From positions 1 to 42,882 of the forward strand of contig JAUWQL010000012.1 in NCBI GenBank assembly GCA_030611105.1: a stretch of 42,882 nucleotides of DNA. The letters are read 5' to 3'. Shown piece by piece: positions 27,714 through 34,645 of this stretch (position 1 is its first letter; each line of letters opens with the position of its first letter). Under the pieces are notes generated by a model. That model was given only the letters and a program-made list of their open reading frames with translations, ran no database searches and had not been told where the DNA came from. The stretch comes from Bacteroidales bacterium. GTDB lineage: Bacteria > Bacteroidota > Bacteroidia > Bacteroidales > UBA12077. A program made the translations under genes and the position numbers.

Positions 27714-27730
27714 GCGGAGAAAGAGGGATT
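27714..27730. repeat. first left copy of the tRNA-Ser 3' end (att-like site or scar)
   Basis: GCGGAGAAAGAGGGATT is identical over 17 bases to the tRNA-Ser 3' region at 34645-34661. On the minus strand the acceptor end is followed by G-CCA, so this copy keeps an encoded CCA. Just beyond it (27680-27705) lies a degenerate hairpin related to AGCAACCC / GGGTTGCT, the pattern of a tRNA terminator. It may be an earlier integration scar or the true outer att site. Confidence 0.6.
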
Positions 27731-27888
27731 ACTCGCATCTTTCTTTATTTCATTATTTCTTAATTTTAAAGTGATTTAATAATTTATTTGATGATTTGAC
27801 TCTGCTTAATGCTCGTGAGGGCTTCGCCGTTCGAACCCCGGCCATCGCTTTGGTTCTCATTCCTTATCTGCAATGTAAAAATAAAAAA

Positions 27889-27917
27889 AGCAACCCGTTT
27901 TGTAGGTTGCTTTAAAA
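27889..27917 (-). terminator. displaced terminator of the original tRNA-Ser gene
   Basis: On the minus strand the stem AAAGCAACC / GGTTGCTTT is followed by T7. It lies directly downstream of the second tRNA 3'-end copy. This is what would follow an intact tRNA gene, and it is now separated from the tRNA by the whole island. The stretch 27731-27888 between the two copies holds tRNA-flank-like text (GTTCGAACCCCGGCC) and no gene. Confidence 0.5.
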
Positions 27918-27921
27918 TTTG

Positions 27922-27934
27922 GCGGAGAAAGAGG
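27922..27934. repeat. second left copy of the tRNA-Ser 3' end, probable attL core
   Basis: GCGGAGAAAGAGG is identical to the first 13 bases of the repeat at 34645. The minus strand again reads CTCCG-CCA, followed by a good terminator. After the core the sequence diverges (CTCTTGAACC instead of GATTCGAACC), as expected where chromosomal DNA ends and island DNA begins. I take this as the junction of the present island. Confidence 0.55.
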
Positions 27935-28048
27935 CTCTTGAACCTTAGTTTTATTCAATTTATTACAATATTTAAAATAGCTATTTATCAAACAATTACA
28001 AGAAACAAATTTAACAGAATATTTTTAAATTCAATAAAATATCACTAA

Positions 28049-28081
28049 TTTAGTCCCTGTTATTTACAAAGGGGGACTAAA
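28049..28081. promoter_or_regulatory. inverted TTTAGTCCC / GGGACTAAA pair at the integrase start
   Basis: A 9-bp perfect inverted repeat with a 15-bp spacer ends on the first base of the integrase ATG. The same GGGACTA core recurs three times at the right end of the island (34571-34609). It is a candidate integrase arm site or autoregulatory operator. Confidence 0.4.
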
Positions 28082-29415
28082 TGAAAATTGCAAAAAATAT
28101 ATTATTTTTTCCTGATAAAGAAGTTTGCAATGCTAATAATAGTAAATCTGAAAAATACGAAGAAAAGGATGATAAAGCAAATCTGACCGACAAAAATTAT
28201 AATTCAGATGCCAAGTTGAGGATGCGCATTCGATGGAATAAGCAAACAATTAATTTCAATGTAGGGCATAGGGTGTTTCTAGATAAATGGAGCACAGACA
28301 CCCAGCGATGCAATAAGAATACAACTAATAAAAAGAAAGAATCTGCATCTCAAATTAATAATAAAATACAGGCTTATGAAGATGCAGCAAATGAAGTTTT
28401 CAAAAAATTTGAAACTTCAAATACCATTCCAACAATTGACCAATATCGAATAGCTTTTAATAATCAAATTGGACGAAATAAAAAACCACTAACAAAAGGA
28501 CATGATTTTTTTAGCTACTTCGATCAATTTACAAAAGAACGGGGCAACCTCAACGATTGGACAGATGCAACTTATGAAAAATTTGAAACGGTAAAGAATC
28601 ACTTAGAAAGTTATGATACTGAATTAACATTTGAAAAACTTAGCGAAGATGGGTTAACAAATTACGTTCAATATCTAAGAAATGATAAAGAATTAAGAAA
28701 CACAACTATTGAAAAGCAATTAGGTTTTTTGAAATGGTTTTTGCGCTGGGCAAAAGATAAAGAGTATAACAAACAACTTGCATTTGAAAAATTTACACCA
28801 AAACTTAAAAAAGCCAATAAAACAATTATTTTCCTTGAATGGGATGAATTAATGATATTATACAATAAGGAAATACCCGAAGATAAAAAACACCTTGAAC
28901 GGGTGCGAGATGTATTTTGCTTTTGTTGTTTCAGTTCTTTACGTTATAGTGATGTTGAGAATTTAAAGCGCAGTTCTGTTTATAAAACCCATATTAAAGT
29001 AACAACCATAAAAACTGATGATTCACTAGAAATTGATTTAAACGATTATTCGAGAGCTATACTTGAAAAATACAAAGATATTGAACTGTTAAATAATTCT
29101 GCATTGCCTGTTATTAGTAATCAAAAAATGAATGATTATTTAAAAGATGTTGCTGCATTTTGTGAGCTTGACCGCCCCATAACACAAACTTATTATAAAG
29201 GAAATAAACGTACCGATGAAGTTAACCCCCTACATAAAGTAATTTCAAGCCATTCAGGACGTAAGACGTTTATAAGTAATGCCCTAATGTTAGGAATACC
29301 CGCAGAGGTTGTTATGAAATGGACGGGGCACGCTGATTATAAGAGCATGAAGCCCTATATCGCAATAGCAGATAAAGAAAAGGCAAAACAAATGGACTTA
29401 TTTAATAAAAGGTAA
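28081..29415 (+). CDS. int: tyrosine recombinase / integrase of the tRNA-Ser island
   Basis: 444 residues in the Bacteroidota phage-integrase layout: an arm-binding domain (about 1-130; RIRWNKQTINFNVGHRVFLDKW), a SAM-like core-binding domain (about 140-235) and the catalytic domain. All catalytic residues are visible: R288 (SSLRYSD), K311, H391 and R394 (SSHSGRKTF), H417 (WTGHADY) and the nucleophile Y426 (MKPYIAIAD). It should carry out site-specific integration at the 3' end of tRNA-Ser. The gene reads inward from the left att region, and the next gene starts 2 bp after its stop. Confidence 0.93.
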   Translation: MKIAKNILFFPDKEVCNANNSKSEKYEEKDDKANLTDKNYNSDAKLRMRIRWNKQTINFNVGHRVFLDKWSTDTQRCNKNTTNKKKESASQINNKIQAYEDAANEVFKKFETSNTIPTIDQYRIAFNNQIGRNKKPLTKGHDFFSYFDQFTKERGNLNDWTDATYEKFETVKNHLESYDTELTFEKLSEDGLTNYVQYLRNDKELRNTTIEKQLGFLKWFLRWAKDKEYNKQLAFEKFTPKLKKANKTIIFLEWDELMILYNKEIPEDKKHLERVRDVFCFCCFSSLRYSDVENLKRSSVYKTHIKVTTIKTDDSLEIDLNDYSRAILEKYKDIELLNNSALPVISNQKMNDYLKDVAAFCELDRPITQTYYKGNKRTDEVNPLHKVISSHSGRKTFISNALMLGIPAEVVMKWTGHADYKSMKPYIAIADKEKAKQMDLFNKR

Positions 29416-29417
29416 GT

Positions 29418-30233
29418 ATGAAAAAATCTGAAAAATATCAAGAAAGTATTTCAACAATAAAGATTGCTACTAAAGAAGATGTTGAACTTAATCCTTTGTT
29501 AAAATTGGGGAAAGAATTTATTGAACATCCTGCACCCCAAAACAAAAAAGAAGCAATTGAAAGGTTTCAAAAACACAATGCTCAAAGAGTTTTTGAGAGT
29601 TTGCAACTTGGTTATTACGAAAAATATGGAAAACTAATTATCAGAACAATAAACGATGAATTAAAGGATTTGAACAGCTTTATAAATACAGCCGAAAATG
29701 AATTTTCTACTAAAAAAGCAAATGAGGAAATTAATGGAAATACACGACATCCATATGATAAACACCTTGAATATTTAAGGCTAAAGTATGGATACTATGA
29801 AAAAAGGAAATACATTGGATATTATACATTCTATACTTCAAGTGCCGTTGAGGTTTATGCAAGATACTTTCTTTATAAAGATTGGTTGAAAGCGGAGCTG
29901 CAGAAACTAGAAAACCCATTTAAAATTGATTATACCGAACTAATGAATGAACTCGAAAAAATCGGAGCAATTGAAACCACAGATGCAAATAATTTTAATA
30001 AAGCAATGAATGGATTTGAATCCAATGATGTGTTTATAATTTGGAATGATGGAAGCAATGCAAGGCGTTTTACAAAGGCTTTTTTTTATAATGAAAGGAA
30101 CGTTTTTAATAAATATTTCCGCATAAGGAATAATAAAAAGGAAGAAATTAAAATGAGAACAAATCATGTGGGTGAAATTTCAAATGCCCCATCTGATCTT
30201 AAAGTGATTTTAGAAAAATGGCAAAAAAAATAA
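29418..30233 (+). CDS. unknown island protein cotranscribed with the integrase
   Basis: The family is not recognised. 271 residues, rich in lysine, glutamate and aromatic residues, without signal peptide or membrane segment, so it is cytosolic. The middle (about 110-150) is tyrosine-rich (YLRLKYGYYEKRKYIGYYTFY). The C-terminal third contains AMNGFESNDVFIIWNDGSNARRF-type text and ends basic. It starts 2 bp after the integrase stop and is followed by a terminator at 30247, so it forms a unit with the integrase. The position would suit an excision or regulatory factor, but this is only context. Confidence 0.7.
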   Translation: MKKSEKYQESISTIKIATKEDVELNPLLKLGKEFIEHPAPQNKKEAIERFQKHNAQRVFESLQLGYYEKYGKLIIRTINDELKDLNSFINTAENEFSTKKANEEINGNTRHPYDKHLEYLRLKYGYYEKRKYIGYYTFYTSSAVEVYARYFLYKDWLKAELQKLENPFKIDYTELMNELEKIGAIETTDANNFNKAMNGFESNDVFIIWNDGSNARRFTKAFFYNERNVFNKYFRIRNNKKEEIKMRTNHVGEISNAPSDLKVILEKWQKK

Positions 30234-30246
30234 CGACACTTTCAAC

Positions 30247-30268
30247 CCCTTAGTTTAAGGGATTTTTT
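30247..30268 (+). terminator. terminator of the integrase unit
   Basis: CCCTTA / TAAGGG with a three-base loop, then ATTTTTTATTT. It separates the integrase pair from the replication-type genes. Confidence 0.6.
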
Positions 30269-30281
30269 ATTTAGCCAACCT

Positions 30282-30314
30282 CCCAAAACGATAGCAAACG
30301 ACCCCAAAACGATA
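30282..30314. promoter_or_regulatory. direct repeats CCCAAAACGATA x2, candidate operator
   Basis: Two identical 12-mers begin at 30282 and 30303, exactly 21 bp apart, i.e. two helical turns on the same face. They lie between the terminator of the first unit and the -7 box at 30369, the usual place for a repressor or activator site. Confidence 0.45.
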
Positions 30315-30368
30315 CCTTTCAATCGCTTCAATTATCTGTATATCAAAGTATAACAGAGTAATATTTCA

Positions 30369-30376
30369 TATTTTTG
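30369..30376 (+). promoter_or_regulatory. -7 promoter box for the DUF3853 unit
   Basis: TATTTTTG matches TAnnTTTG. The -33 position is weak, which would suit an activator-dependent promoter. The box overlaps a TTG that could otherwise be taken as the start of the next gene. Confidence 0.45.
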
Positions 30377-30469
30377 TATGAATTTCAATTCAATGAAGTA
30401 ACTAAACAGAGAATTGATTTTTATAGCGGAGTAGTTACCGCATCTAGTATTAATTTAAAATTAATAAAG

Positions 30470-30754
30470 ATGTACAATGCAAAAATAGAAAGTAAGACAC
30501 CACTTGCAATGCTCACAGTTGGGCAATTTATGGAGCTTGTAAACAATAGTAAAGAGCAACCAAAAGAGCAAGCAGAGCCCGCCAAAAAGTATGTGTATGG
30601 ATTAAAAGGCATACGAGAATTATTTAATGTTAGCCATGCCACAGCGCAACGCTATAAAGACACAATTATAAAAGATGCCGTCAAGCAATGCGGACGAAAA
30701 ATAATTGTTGATGCGGAGCATGCTATTGAATTATTTAACCATAAAAACTTTTAA
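30470..30754 (+). CDS. DUF3853-family small HTH protein
   Basis: 94 residues from the ATG at 30470, the usual length for the family. The longer frame from a TTG at 30374 begins inside the promoter box. The family pattern is clear: KTPLAMLTVGQFMELV, a variable linker, KKYVYGLKGIRELFNVSHATAQRYKD and CGRKIIVDAEHAIELF. The middle is a helix-turn-helix like those of excisionase/AlpA-type proteins. Such genes recur in Bacteroidota integrative elements next to VapE genes. It is the best candidate for island regulator or excision factor. Confidence 0.8.
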   Translation: MYNAKIESKTPLAMLTVGQFMELVNNSKEQPKEQAEPAKKYVYGLKGIRELFNVSHATAQRYKDTIIKDAVKQCGRKIIVDAEHAIELFNHKNF

Positions 30755-30756
30755 CC

Positions 30757-31086
30757 ATGCAAAATATAGTAGAAAATAGTTTTTATGAATCCAATCATTC
30801 AGCAAAAAACAGGGTAACATTCGACCCGAACAAAGGAATCGCAGCGCAACAAGTATTTAACGCCTTTTTTAAACAGCCAGTTTCAAGAAAAGAAGTTGAT
30901 TATACAACGGGGGTAGAAATTAATAATATTTGCTATTATGTTGACCAATGGAAGGAAAGAGGAACAATAGCTGTATTTAAAAAAGTAATTCAAAAGAACG
31001 GCAAGCAAATCGAGCTCTTAACAACCAACCCCGATTTATTTCCAATTCCTGATACTTTTCAGCTAAATTTATTTGACCATGAATAA
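30757..31086 (+). CDS. unknown small island protein
   Basis: 109 residues and not assigned to a family. It starts 2 bp after the DUF3853 stop and overlaps the next gene by 8 bp, so it is part of the same unit. The middle (KQPVSRKEVDYTTGVEINNICYYVDQW, then KERGTIAVFKK) resembles a winged-helix fold by its spacing of helices and a beta hairpin. That is a weak inference. Confidence 0.65.
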   Translation: MQNIVENSFYESNHSAKNRVTFDPNKGIAAQQVFNAFFKQPVSRKEVDYTTGVEINNICYYVDQWKERGTIAVFKKVIQKNGKQIELLTTNPDLFPIPDTFQLNLFDHE

Positions 31087-31753
31087 GGCGGAAATAACTG
31101 TATTTAATGATATCCGTAGTAAATCGCCAAAAATGCAAACTACATTACAATATGTTTTATCAACTATAAAAAAAGCTGATAATAATAACATACAACAGTT
31201 TGAAAAATTGCGATGTATTGAAGATGCAGAGGAATACAAGAAAATTAAAAGCAAACTGCCTGTGATTTATTTCACAGGTACGTTTTTGAATCAAAAAAAT
31301 AGCGGAATAAAAAAGGGTTCGGGTTACCAAATTATTGATTTTGACGGATACCCAAACCCCAATATTTTGAAAAGCGAACGGAATAAAATAGAAAGTAATC
31401 CGTTTACCTATGTTTGTTTTTTAAGTCCTTCGGGCAAGGGGCTTAAAGTTTTGATAAAGATACCCAAAACAACCGACAATAGTATTTACAATGCTTATTT
31501 TAAAGCAACAAAACAGCATTATAATAGCACATATTTTGATAGTAACAACAAGGGAATTGCTAGGGCATGTTTCTATTCCTATGACCCCGATTTGTTTTTA
31601 AATGATGATGCAAAACTATTTACTAATAAAGTAGATGATAAAAAACAACTTACTAAACTTCAACCATTAAATAGTAATTTGAATATCGAAATTGAAGATA
31701 CTAAAACGGTTTTTGATAAAATTATTAAAAATGAGTGTGCAAATATCAATTGA
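31079..31753 (+). CDS. BT4734-like N-terminal (primase-type) part of an interrupted VapE gene
   Basis: 224 residues from the ATG at 31079 (a TTG at 31073 is an alternative). It matches the N-terminal domain found before VapE in Bacteroidota mobile elements: KLPVIYFTGTFLNQK, SGYQIIDFDGYPN, NPFTYVCFLSPSGKGLKVLIKIP and GIARACFYSYDPDLF. This domain is related to bifunctional primase folds. The frame ends at a single TGA (31751-31753). The very next codons in the same frame continue the family sequence (YNGWNAGLFFLANRCNDY), so this is the first half of one gene. Confidence 0.8.
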   Translation: MNKAEITVFNDIRSKSPKMQTTLQYVLSTIKKADNNNIQQFEKLRCIEDAEEYKKIKSKLPVIYFTGTFLNQKNSGIKKGSGYQIIDFDGYPNPNILKSERNKIESNPFTYVCFLSPSGKGLKVLIKIPKTTDNSIYNAYFKATKQHYNSTYFDSNNKGIARACFYSYDPDLFLNDDAKLFTNKVDDKKQLTKLQPLNSNLNIEIEDTKTVFDKIIKNECANIN

Positions 31754-31774
31754 TATAATGGATGGAATGCTGGG

Positions 31775-33085
31775 TTGTTTTTTTTAGCGAATCGCTGTAA
31801 TGATTATAACATACCATTAAATGAAGCAAAACAATTATGTTGGAATTATGCAAATGTGGACGGGTCAGGCTACAAAGATGCTATTAAAACAATAGAAAGC
31901 GCATACAACAACCCAGGCGCAAATAAATACTATAATGCTGTGCCAATTCAAAACAAAAGTGTTGATGGCATTCTAATGAGTAAAAGGGATTCAATAGTTT
32001 ATAATCATATTGCTAATGTAGGTATCAATAAAAATCTTCTTACAGATCAATATGAATTAACTAATGGTGAGTTATTAAATGATGAAACAATTAACATGAT
32101 TGCAATAAAAGCAAGGGTTGAAAATTCAAGTATTTCAAGCAAACAAGTTTATGAATTAATTGCTTCACCTTTTACAAAATCATTTCATCCATTTGCAGAA
32201 TATTTAAAAAGTATTAACAACATAAAGGTTGTAAATGGTACTATTAATAAAGTTTTAGATTGTATGGTATTAGACAATCATCATGCAGACTATAAAGAAA
32301 GAATAGTTAAAAAATGGTTTGGTGGCATAATGGGTACATTAAAAGGTAGTTATTCAGTTATGACATTGGTTTTAGTTGGTTGGCAGGGCTGCGGAAAAAC
32401 TACCTTTTTTCGGGGGCTTTTACCGCCAATGCTAAAAGATTATTTTGCAGAGGGTGGACTTGTTGAGGATAAAGACGTAATGAATTTACTTTGTAGTAAT
32501 ATTCTTTATTACGATGATGAATTTACAAGTAAGAATAAAACCGAAGCAAGTATTTATAAAAAGATGAGTTCAGCGGATAAATTTACTTATCGCAAACCTT
32601 ATGGACGAACAACAATAACAAGAAATAGAACAGCGATTTTGTGTGGCTCGGCAAATGAACCCGATGTAATTAGCGACCATACAGGAAACCGCAGAATATT
32701 AGCTACCCGTATAAAATCAATAAATCACAATGCCTTAAATAACATTAATCTAAATGACTTTTATCGTGAATTATTGGAGTTACATAATAACAACCCGATA
32801 TGGTGGCATTTATCAAAAGAAGATATTGAATTTATGAATAATGAAACGGTAAGTAATACCGCAGTTGATGAATACCTTGAAAGAGTTAGTAAATACACTA
32901 TTGCGCTTGATTTTGCGCATGTTAGTACAACCGAGGTCGAAAGGCACATTTGCTATCATGATTCCTCATTTAAGGCTAACTCTCATAAAACAGGTAGGGC
33001 ATTAGCTAAATTGTATGGAAATAGTTTTTTAAAAAAAGTAAATGGTAATTCAATTAGAGGGTATCCAATTAAATTAATACCATAA
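31775..33085 (+). CDS. VapE/virulence-associated E helicase-type part of the interrupted gene
   Basis: 436 residues from a TTG; no ATG exists near the true domain border, and homologous sequence in the same frame begins at 31754. It shows a P-loop LVGWQGCGKTTFF, a Walker B NILYYDDEF, a sensor-type RRILATRIKS block after TAILCGSANEPDV, and a C-terminal winged-helix-like tail. VapE proteins are superfamily 3-like helicases, often fused to a primase domain, that start replication of phages and satellites. With 31079-31753 it would form a 668-residue protein if the TGA were read or absent. It is followed by an origin-like region. Confidence 0.8.
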   Translation: MFFLANRCNDYNIPLNEAKQLCWNYANVDGSGYKDAIKTIESAYNNPGANKYYNAVPIQNKSVDGILMSKRDSIVYNHIANVGINKNLLTDQYELTNGELLNDETINMIAIKARVENSSISSKQVYELIASPFTKSFHPFAEYLKSINNIKVVNGTINKVLDCMVLDNHHADYKERIVKKWFGGIMGTLKGSYSVMTLVLVGWQGCGKTTFFRGLLPPMLKDYFAEGGLVEDKDVMNLLCSNILYYDDEFTSKNKTEASIYKKMSSADKFTYRKPYGRTTITRNRTAILCGSANEPDVISDHTGNRRILATRIKSINHNALNNINLNDFYRELLELHNNNPIWWHLSKEDIEFMNNETVSNTAVDEYLERVSKYTIALDFAHVSTTEVERHICYHDSSFKANSHKTGRALAKLYGNSFLKKVNGNSIRGYPIKLIP

Positions 33086-33094
33086 TACAGTTAA

Positions 33095-33300
33095 TTACTG
33101 TTACTAATTAATAAGTGTTACCATTGGAAGCCTTATAAATAAAGGGCAGTAACAGGGTAACGCTTATTTATACTATTTAAACTTTATTATAATAATAGTA
33201 TAATACAAAATAAAAGTTCTAAAATGTTTTATTCTATTTAAGTGTAACTACTGTTACTTTGCTGAATATCAGCAAAATAATAAATTAATTAGTGTTACTC
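33095..33300. other. iteron-rich, origin-like region
   Basis: This very AT-rich, gene-free stretch lies between the helicase and the next gene. The pentamer GTTAC or its complement occurs seven times: ACTGTTACT (33097, 33250), AGTGTTAC (33114, 33291), and complementary copies at 33149, 33157 and 33244. A perfect hairpin, TTTGCTGA / TCAGCAAA, sits at 33258-33276. Short repeated binding sites beside a primase-helicase gene plus AT-rich DNA are the layout of phage and satellite origins. Confidence 0.5.
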
Positions 33301-33383
33301 ATTTAATAAACATTATTTATTTAGAACGTTTTAAAAAAAAACAAAATTAATACATTAGTTTTTTACTCATAAAATCTCATATT

Positions 33384-33677
33384 ATGCCGCAACATAGATT
33401 TAACAAAGTAGAAGCCGCAAAGGCGGGTGCAACAAAGGGGAAACATAAAAAGACTCTTGAATGGGAACAGTTAGGCGAAGCAATTACAGAAAAGCATTCG
33501 GCACGCTTTAATACCATTTTAGATAGTTTAAATGATAAGGATTTTATTCAGGCTTACACATCAATTATAGGATATTTCAAACCAAAGATGCAGTCAACTC
33601 AATTAGATGCGAATATAAACAAACCGCATGTTATTGAATATAAGAATGTTTCAAAGCACCCTAAATATAAAGAGTAG
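33384..33677 (+). CDS. small protein resembling phage small-terminase/packaging proteins
   Basis: 97 residues: a basic N terminus (RFNKVEAAKAGATKGKHKK), a helical middle (TLEWEQLGEAITEKHSARF, LNDKDFIQAYTSII) and the motif GYFKPKMQSTQLDAN. The pattern 'K-rich start, two helices, YxxPKxxxT' is what I recall from small DNA-packaging proteins of Bacteroidota phages. The match is from memory and modest. If right, this is the only phage-packaging gene in the island, as in PICI-type satellites. A strong terminator follows. Confidence 0.5.
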   Translation: MPQHRFNKVEAAKAGATKGKHKKTLEWEQLGEAITEKHSARFNTILDSLNDKDFIQAYTSIIGYFKPKMQSTQLDANINKPHVIEYKNVSKHPKYKE

Positions 33678-33701
33678 TTATGGAAGAATGGATTTAAGTT
33701 T

Positions 33702-33731
33702 AAAGAGCAATATTTTCATATTGCTCTTTTT
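33702..33731 (+). terminator. terminator after the packaging-like gene
   Basis: A 12-bp stem, AAAGAGCAATAT / ATATTGCTCTTT, with loop TTTC is followed by T. It closes the replication/packaging transcript. Confidence 0.8.
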
Positions 33732-33818
33732 ATAAATACATTTCTAACTCTCTGAAAGGTCTTAGTAATTCCCTTTTTGTATTTTCTGAACATTTGGGTT
33801 CTGAATAATTTAATTATG

Positions 33819-33842
33819 GATTTTAGGAGCATTCAGGACAAA
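33819..33842. repeat. direct repeat, left of the DUF4468 gene
   Basis: 24 bases with the shared core GGAGCATTCAGGACAAA, repeated at 34447-34470 with one mismatch. The two copies bracket the DUF4468 gene and its promoter box. Confidence 0.6.
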
Positions 33843-33846
33843 TGAT

Positions 33847-33854
33847 TAACTTTG
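33847..33854 (+). promoter_or_regulatory. -7 promoter box for the DUF4468 gene
   Basis: TAACTTTG matches TAnnTTTG, 39 bp before the ATG. The -33 region falls inside the direct repeat and is not a good TTTG. Confidence 0.4.
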
Positions 33855-33893
33855 AATAACTCAGATAAAAATTAAACTTAAAAATTACCTGTT

Positions 33894-34442
33894 ATGAAAA
33901 AATACTTAATAGTTGTATTATTTATGTTTATTGGCATTGTATCGTATTCCCAAGTTGATTTTAAATGGGATGTAATAACTGATTCATTAGCTGATAATAA
34001 AAATGATTTATATTCAAAAACAAAGCTTTTTATTAGCGAGAATTGGAAATCGGCACAAAATGTAATTCAAAATGACGATAAAGAAGCAGGAATTATCCTA
34101 ATAAAAGGTACAACCAAAATATCGCGTCATTGGGTGATAGCAACATCATGGTCACAAAATTGGATTTTTTCATATACTATAAAATTCTTTTTAAAGGATT
34201 CTAAATGTAGAATTGTTCTTGATGATGTAAGATGTAAAGATGCTAGAGATAACGAATATAATAGCCTAAAATTAATACCTGTAGCAGATAAATATCCACA
34301 ACAAAAAGGGAGAAAAAAAACTGGGCTACCAGAAGATAAATATTTAGAATTAATGATTGAATTAAAAACCGATTTGCAATCAATTTCTGATTTATATTCC
34401 AATTATATTAAAGTTCCAATTATCAAAAATGACGAATGGTAA
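33894..34442 (+). CDS. secreted DUF4468-domain protein, island cargo
   Basis: 182 residues. MKKYLIVVLFMFIGIVSYSQ is a signal peptide, and the mature part matches DUF4468 (a TBP-like fold): KNDLYSKTKLFISENW, then SAQNVIQNDDKEAGIILIKGTTKI and an antiparallel sheet with IKFFLKDSKCRIVLDDVRC. The family is widespread in Bacteroidota, exported, and has no known function. Its position between two 24-bp direct repeats, with its own promoter box, makes it look like an independent cargo cassette rather than part of the replication unit. Confidence 0.72.
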   Translation: MKKYLIVVLFMFIGIVSYSQVDFKWDVITDSLADNKNDLYSKTKLFISENWKSAQNVIQNDDKEAGIILIKGTTKISRHWVIATSWSQNWIFSYTIKFFLKDSKCRIVLDDVRCKDARDNEYNSLKLIPVADKYPQQKGRKKTGLPEDKYLELMIELKTDLQSISDLYSNYIKVPIIKNDEW

Positions 34443-34446
34443 AATA

Positions 34447-34470
34447 GATTTTCGGAGCATTCAGGACAAA
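34447..34470. repeat. direct repeat, right of the DUF4468 gene
   Basis: Second copy of the 24-base repeat, starting 5 bp after the DUF4468 stop codon. It differs from the left copy at one position. Confidence 0.6.
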
Positions 34471-34517
34471 GAATAGATCAAAGCTTTTCATTTATTCCTG
34501 TTAAGCTCAACAAAAAA

Positions 34518-34551
34518 ATGTATTAAATAAACTAATGTATTAAATAAACTA
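34518..34551. repeat. 17-bp tandem repeat, two perfect copies
   Basis: ATGTATTAAATAAACTA occurs twice without a spacer. It lies between the DUF4468 repeat and the end terminator of the island. It could be a protein-binding site or simple slippage. Confidence 0.6.
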
Positions 34552-34564
34552 GCAAATAAAGCAT

Positions 34565-34603
34565 AAAAAAAGGGACTACTCAATCAAAAGTAGTCCCTTT
34601 TTT
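34565..34603. terminator. bidirectional terminator at the right end of the island
   Basis: GGGACTACT / AGTAGTCCC with an eight-base loop, A7 on the left and T6 on the right. It works on paper in both directions and is the first terminator the tRNA-Ser transcript meets on the minus strand, replacing the one left behind at 27889. A third copy of the core, TTAGTCCCT, follows at 34602. Confidence 0.75.
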
Positions 34604-34645
34604 AGTCCCTTACGTATCTAATTAATTGGTAATTAGCATACTTTG

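Noticed and set aside
27809..28048. 79-codon open frame on the plus strand in the left att region
   Set aside because: It runs through the tRNA 3'-end copy and its terminator. Its translation is the kind of spurious protein produced from tRNA flanks, not a gene.
30374..30470. Longer start (TTG at 30374) for the DUF3853 gene
   Set aside because: The TTG lies inside the TATTTTTG promoter box, and the shorter product from 30470 has the normal family length.
31740..31775. In-frame TGA read as selenocysteine or programmed readthrough
   Set aside because: No hairpin resembling a selenocysteine insertion element was noticed after it, the family has no selenoprotein members that I know of, and a point mutation explains it more simply.
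33095..33300. CRISPR array
   Set aside because: The repeats are only 5-9 bases, occur in both orientations and at irregular spacing. There are no cas genes.
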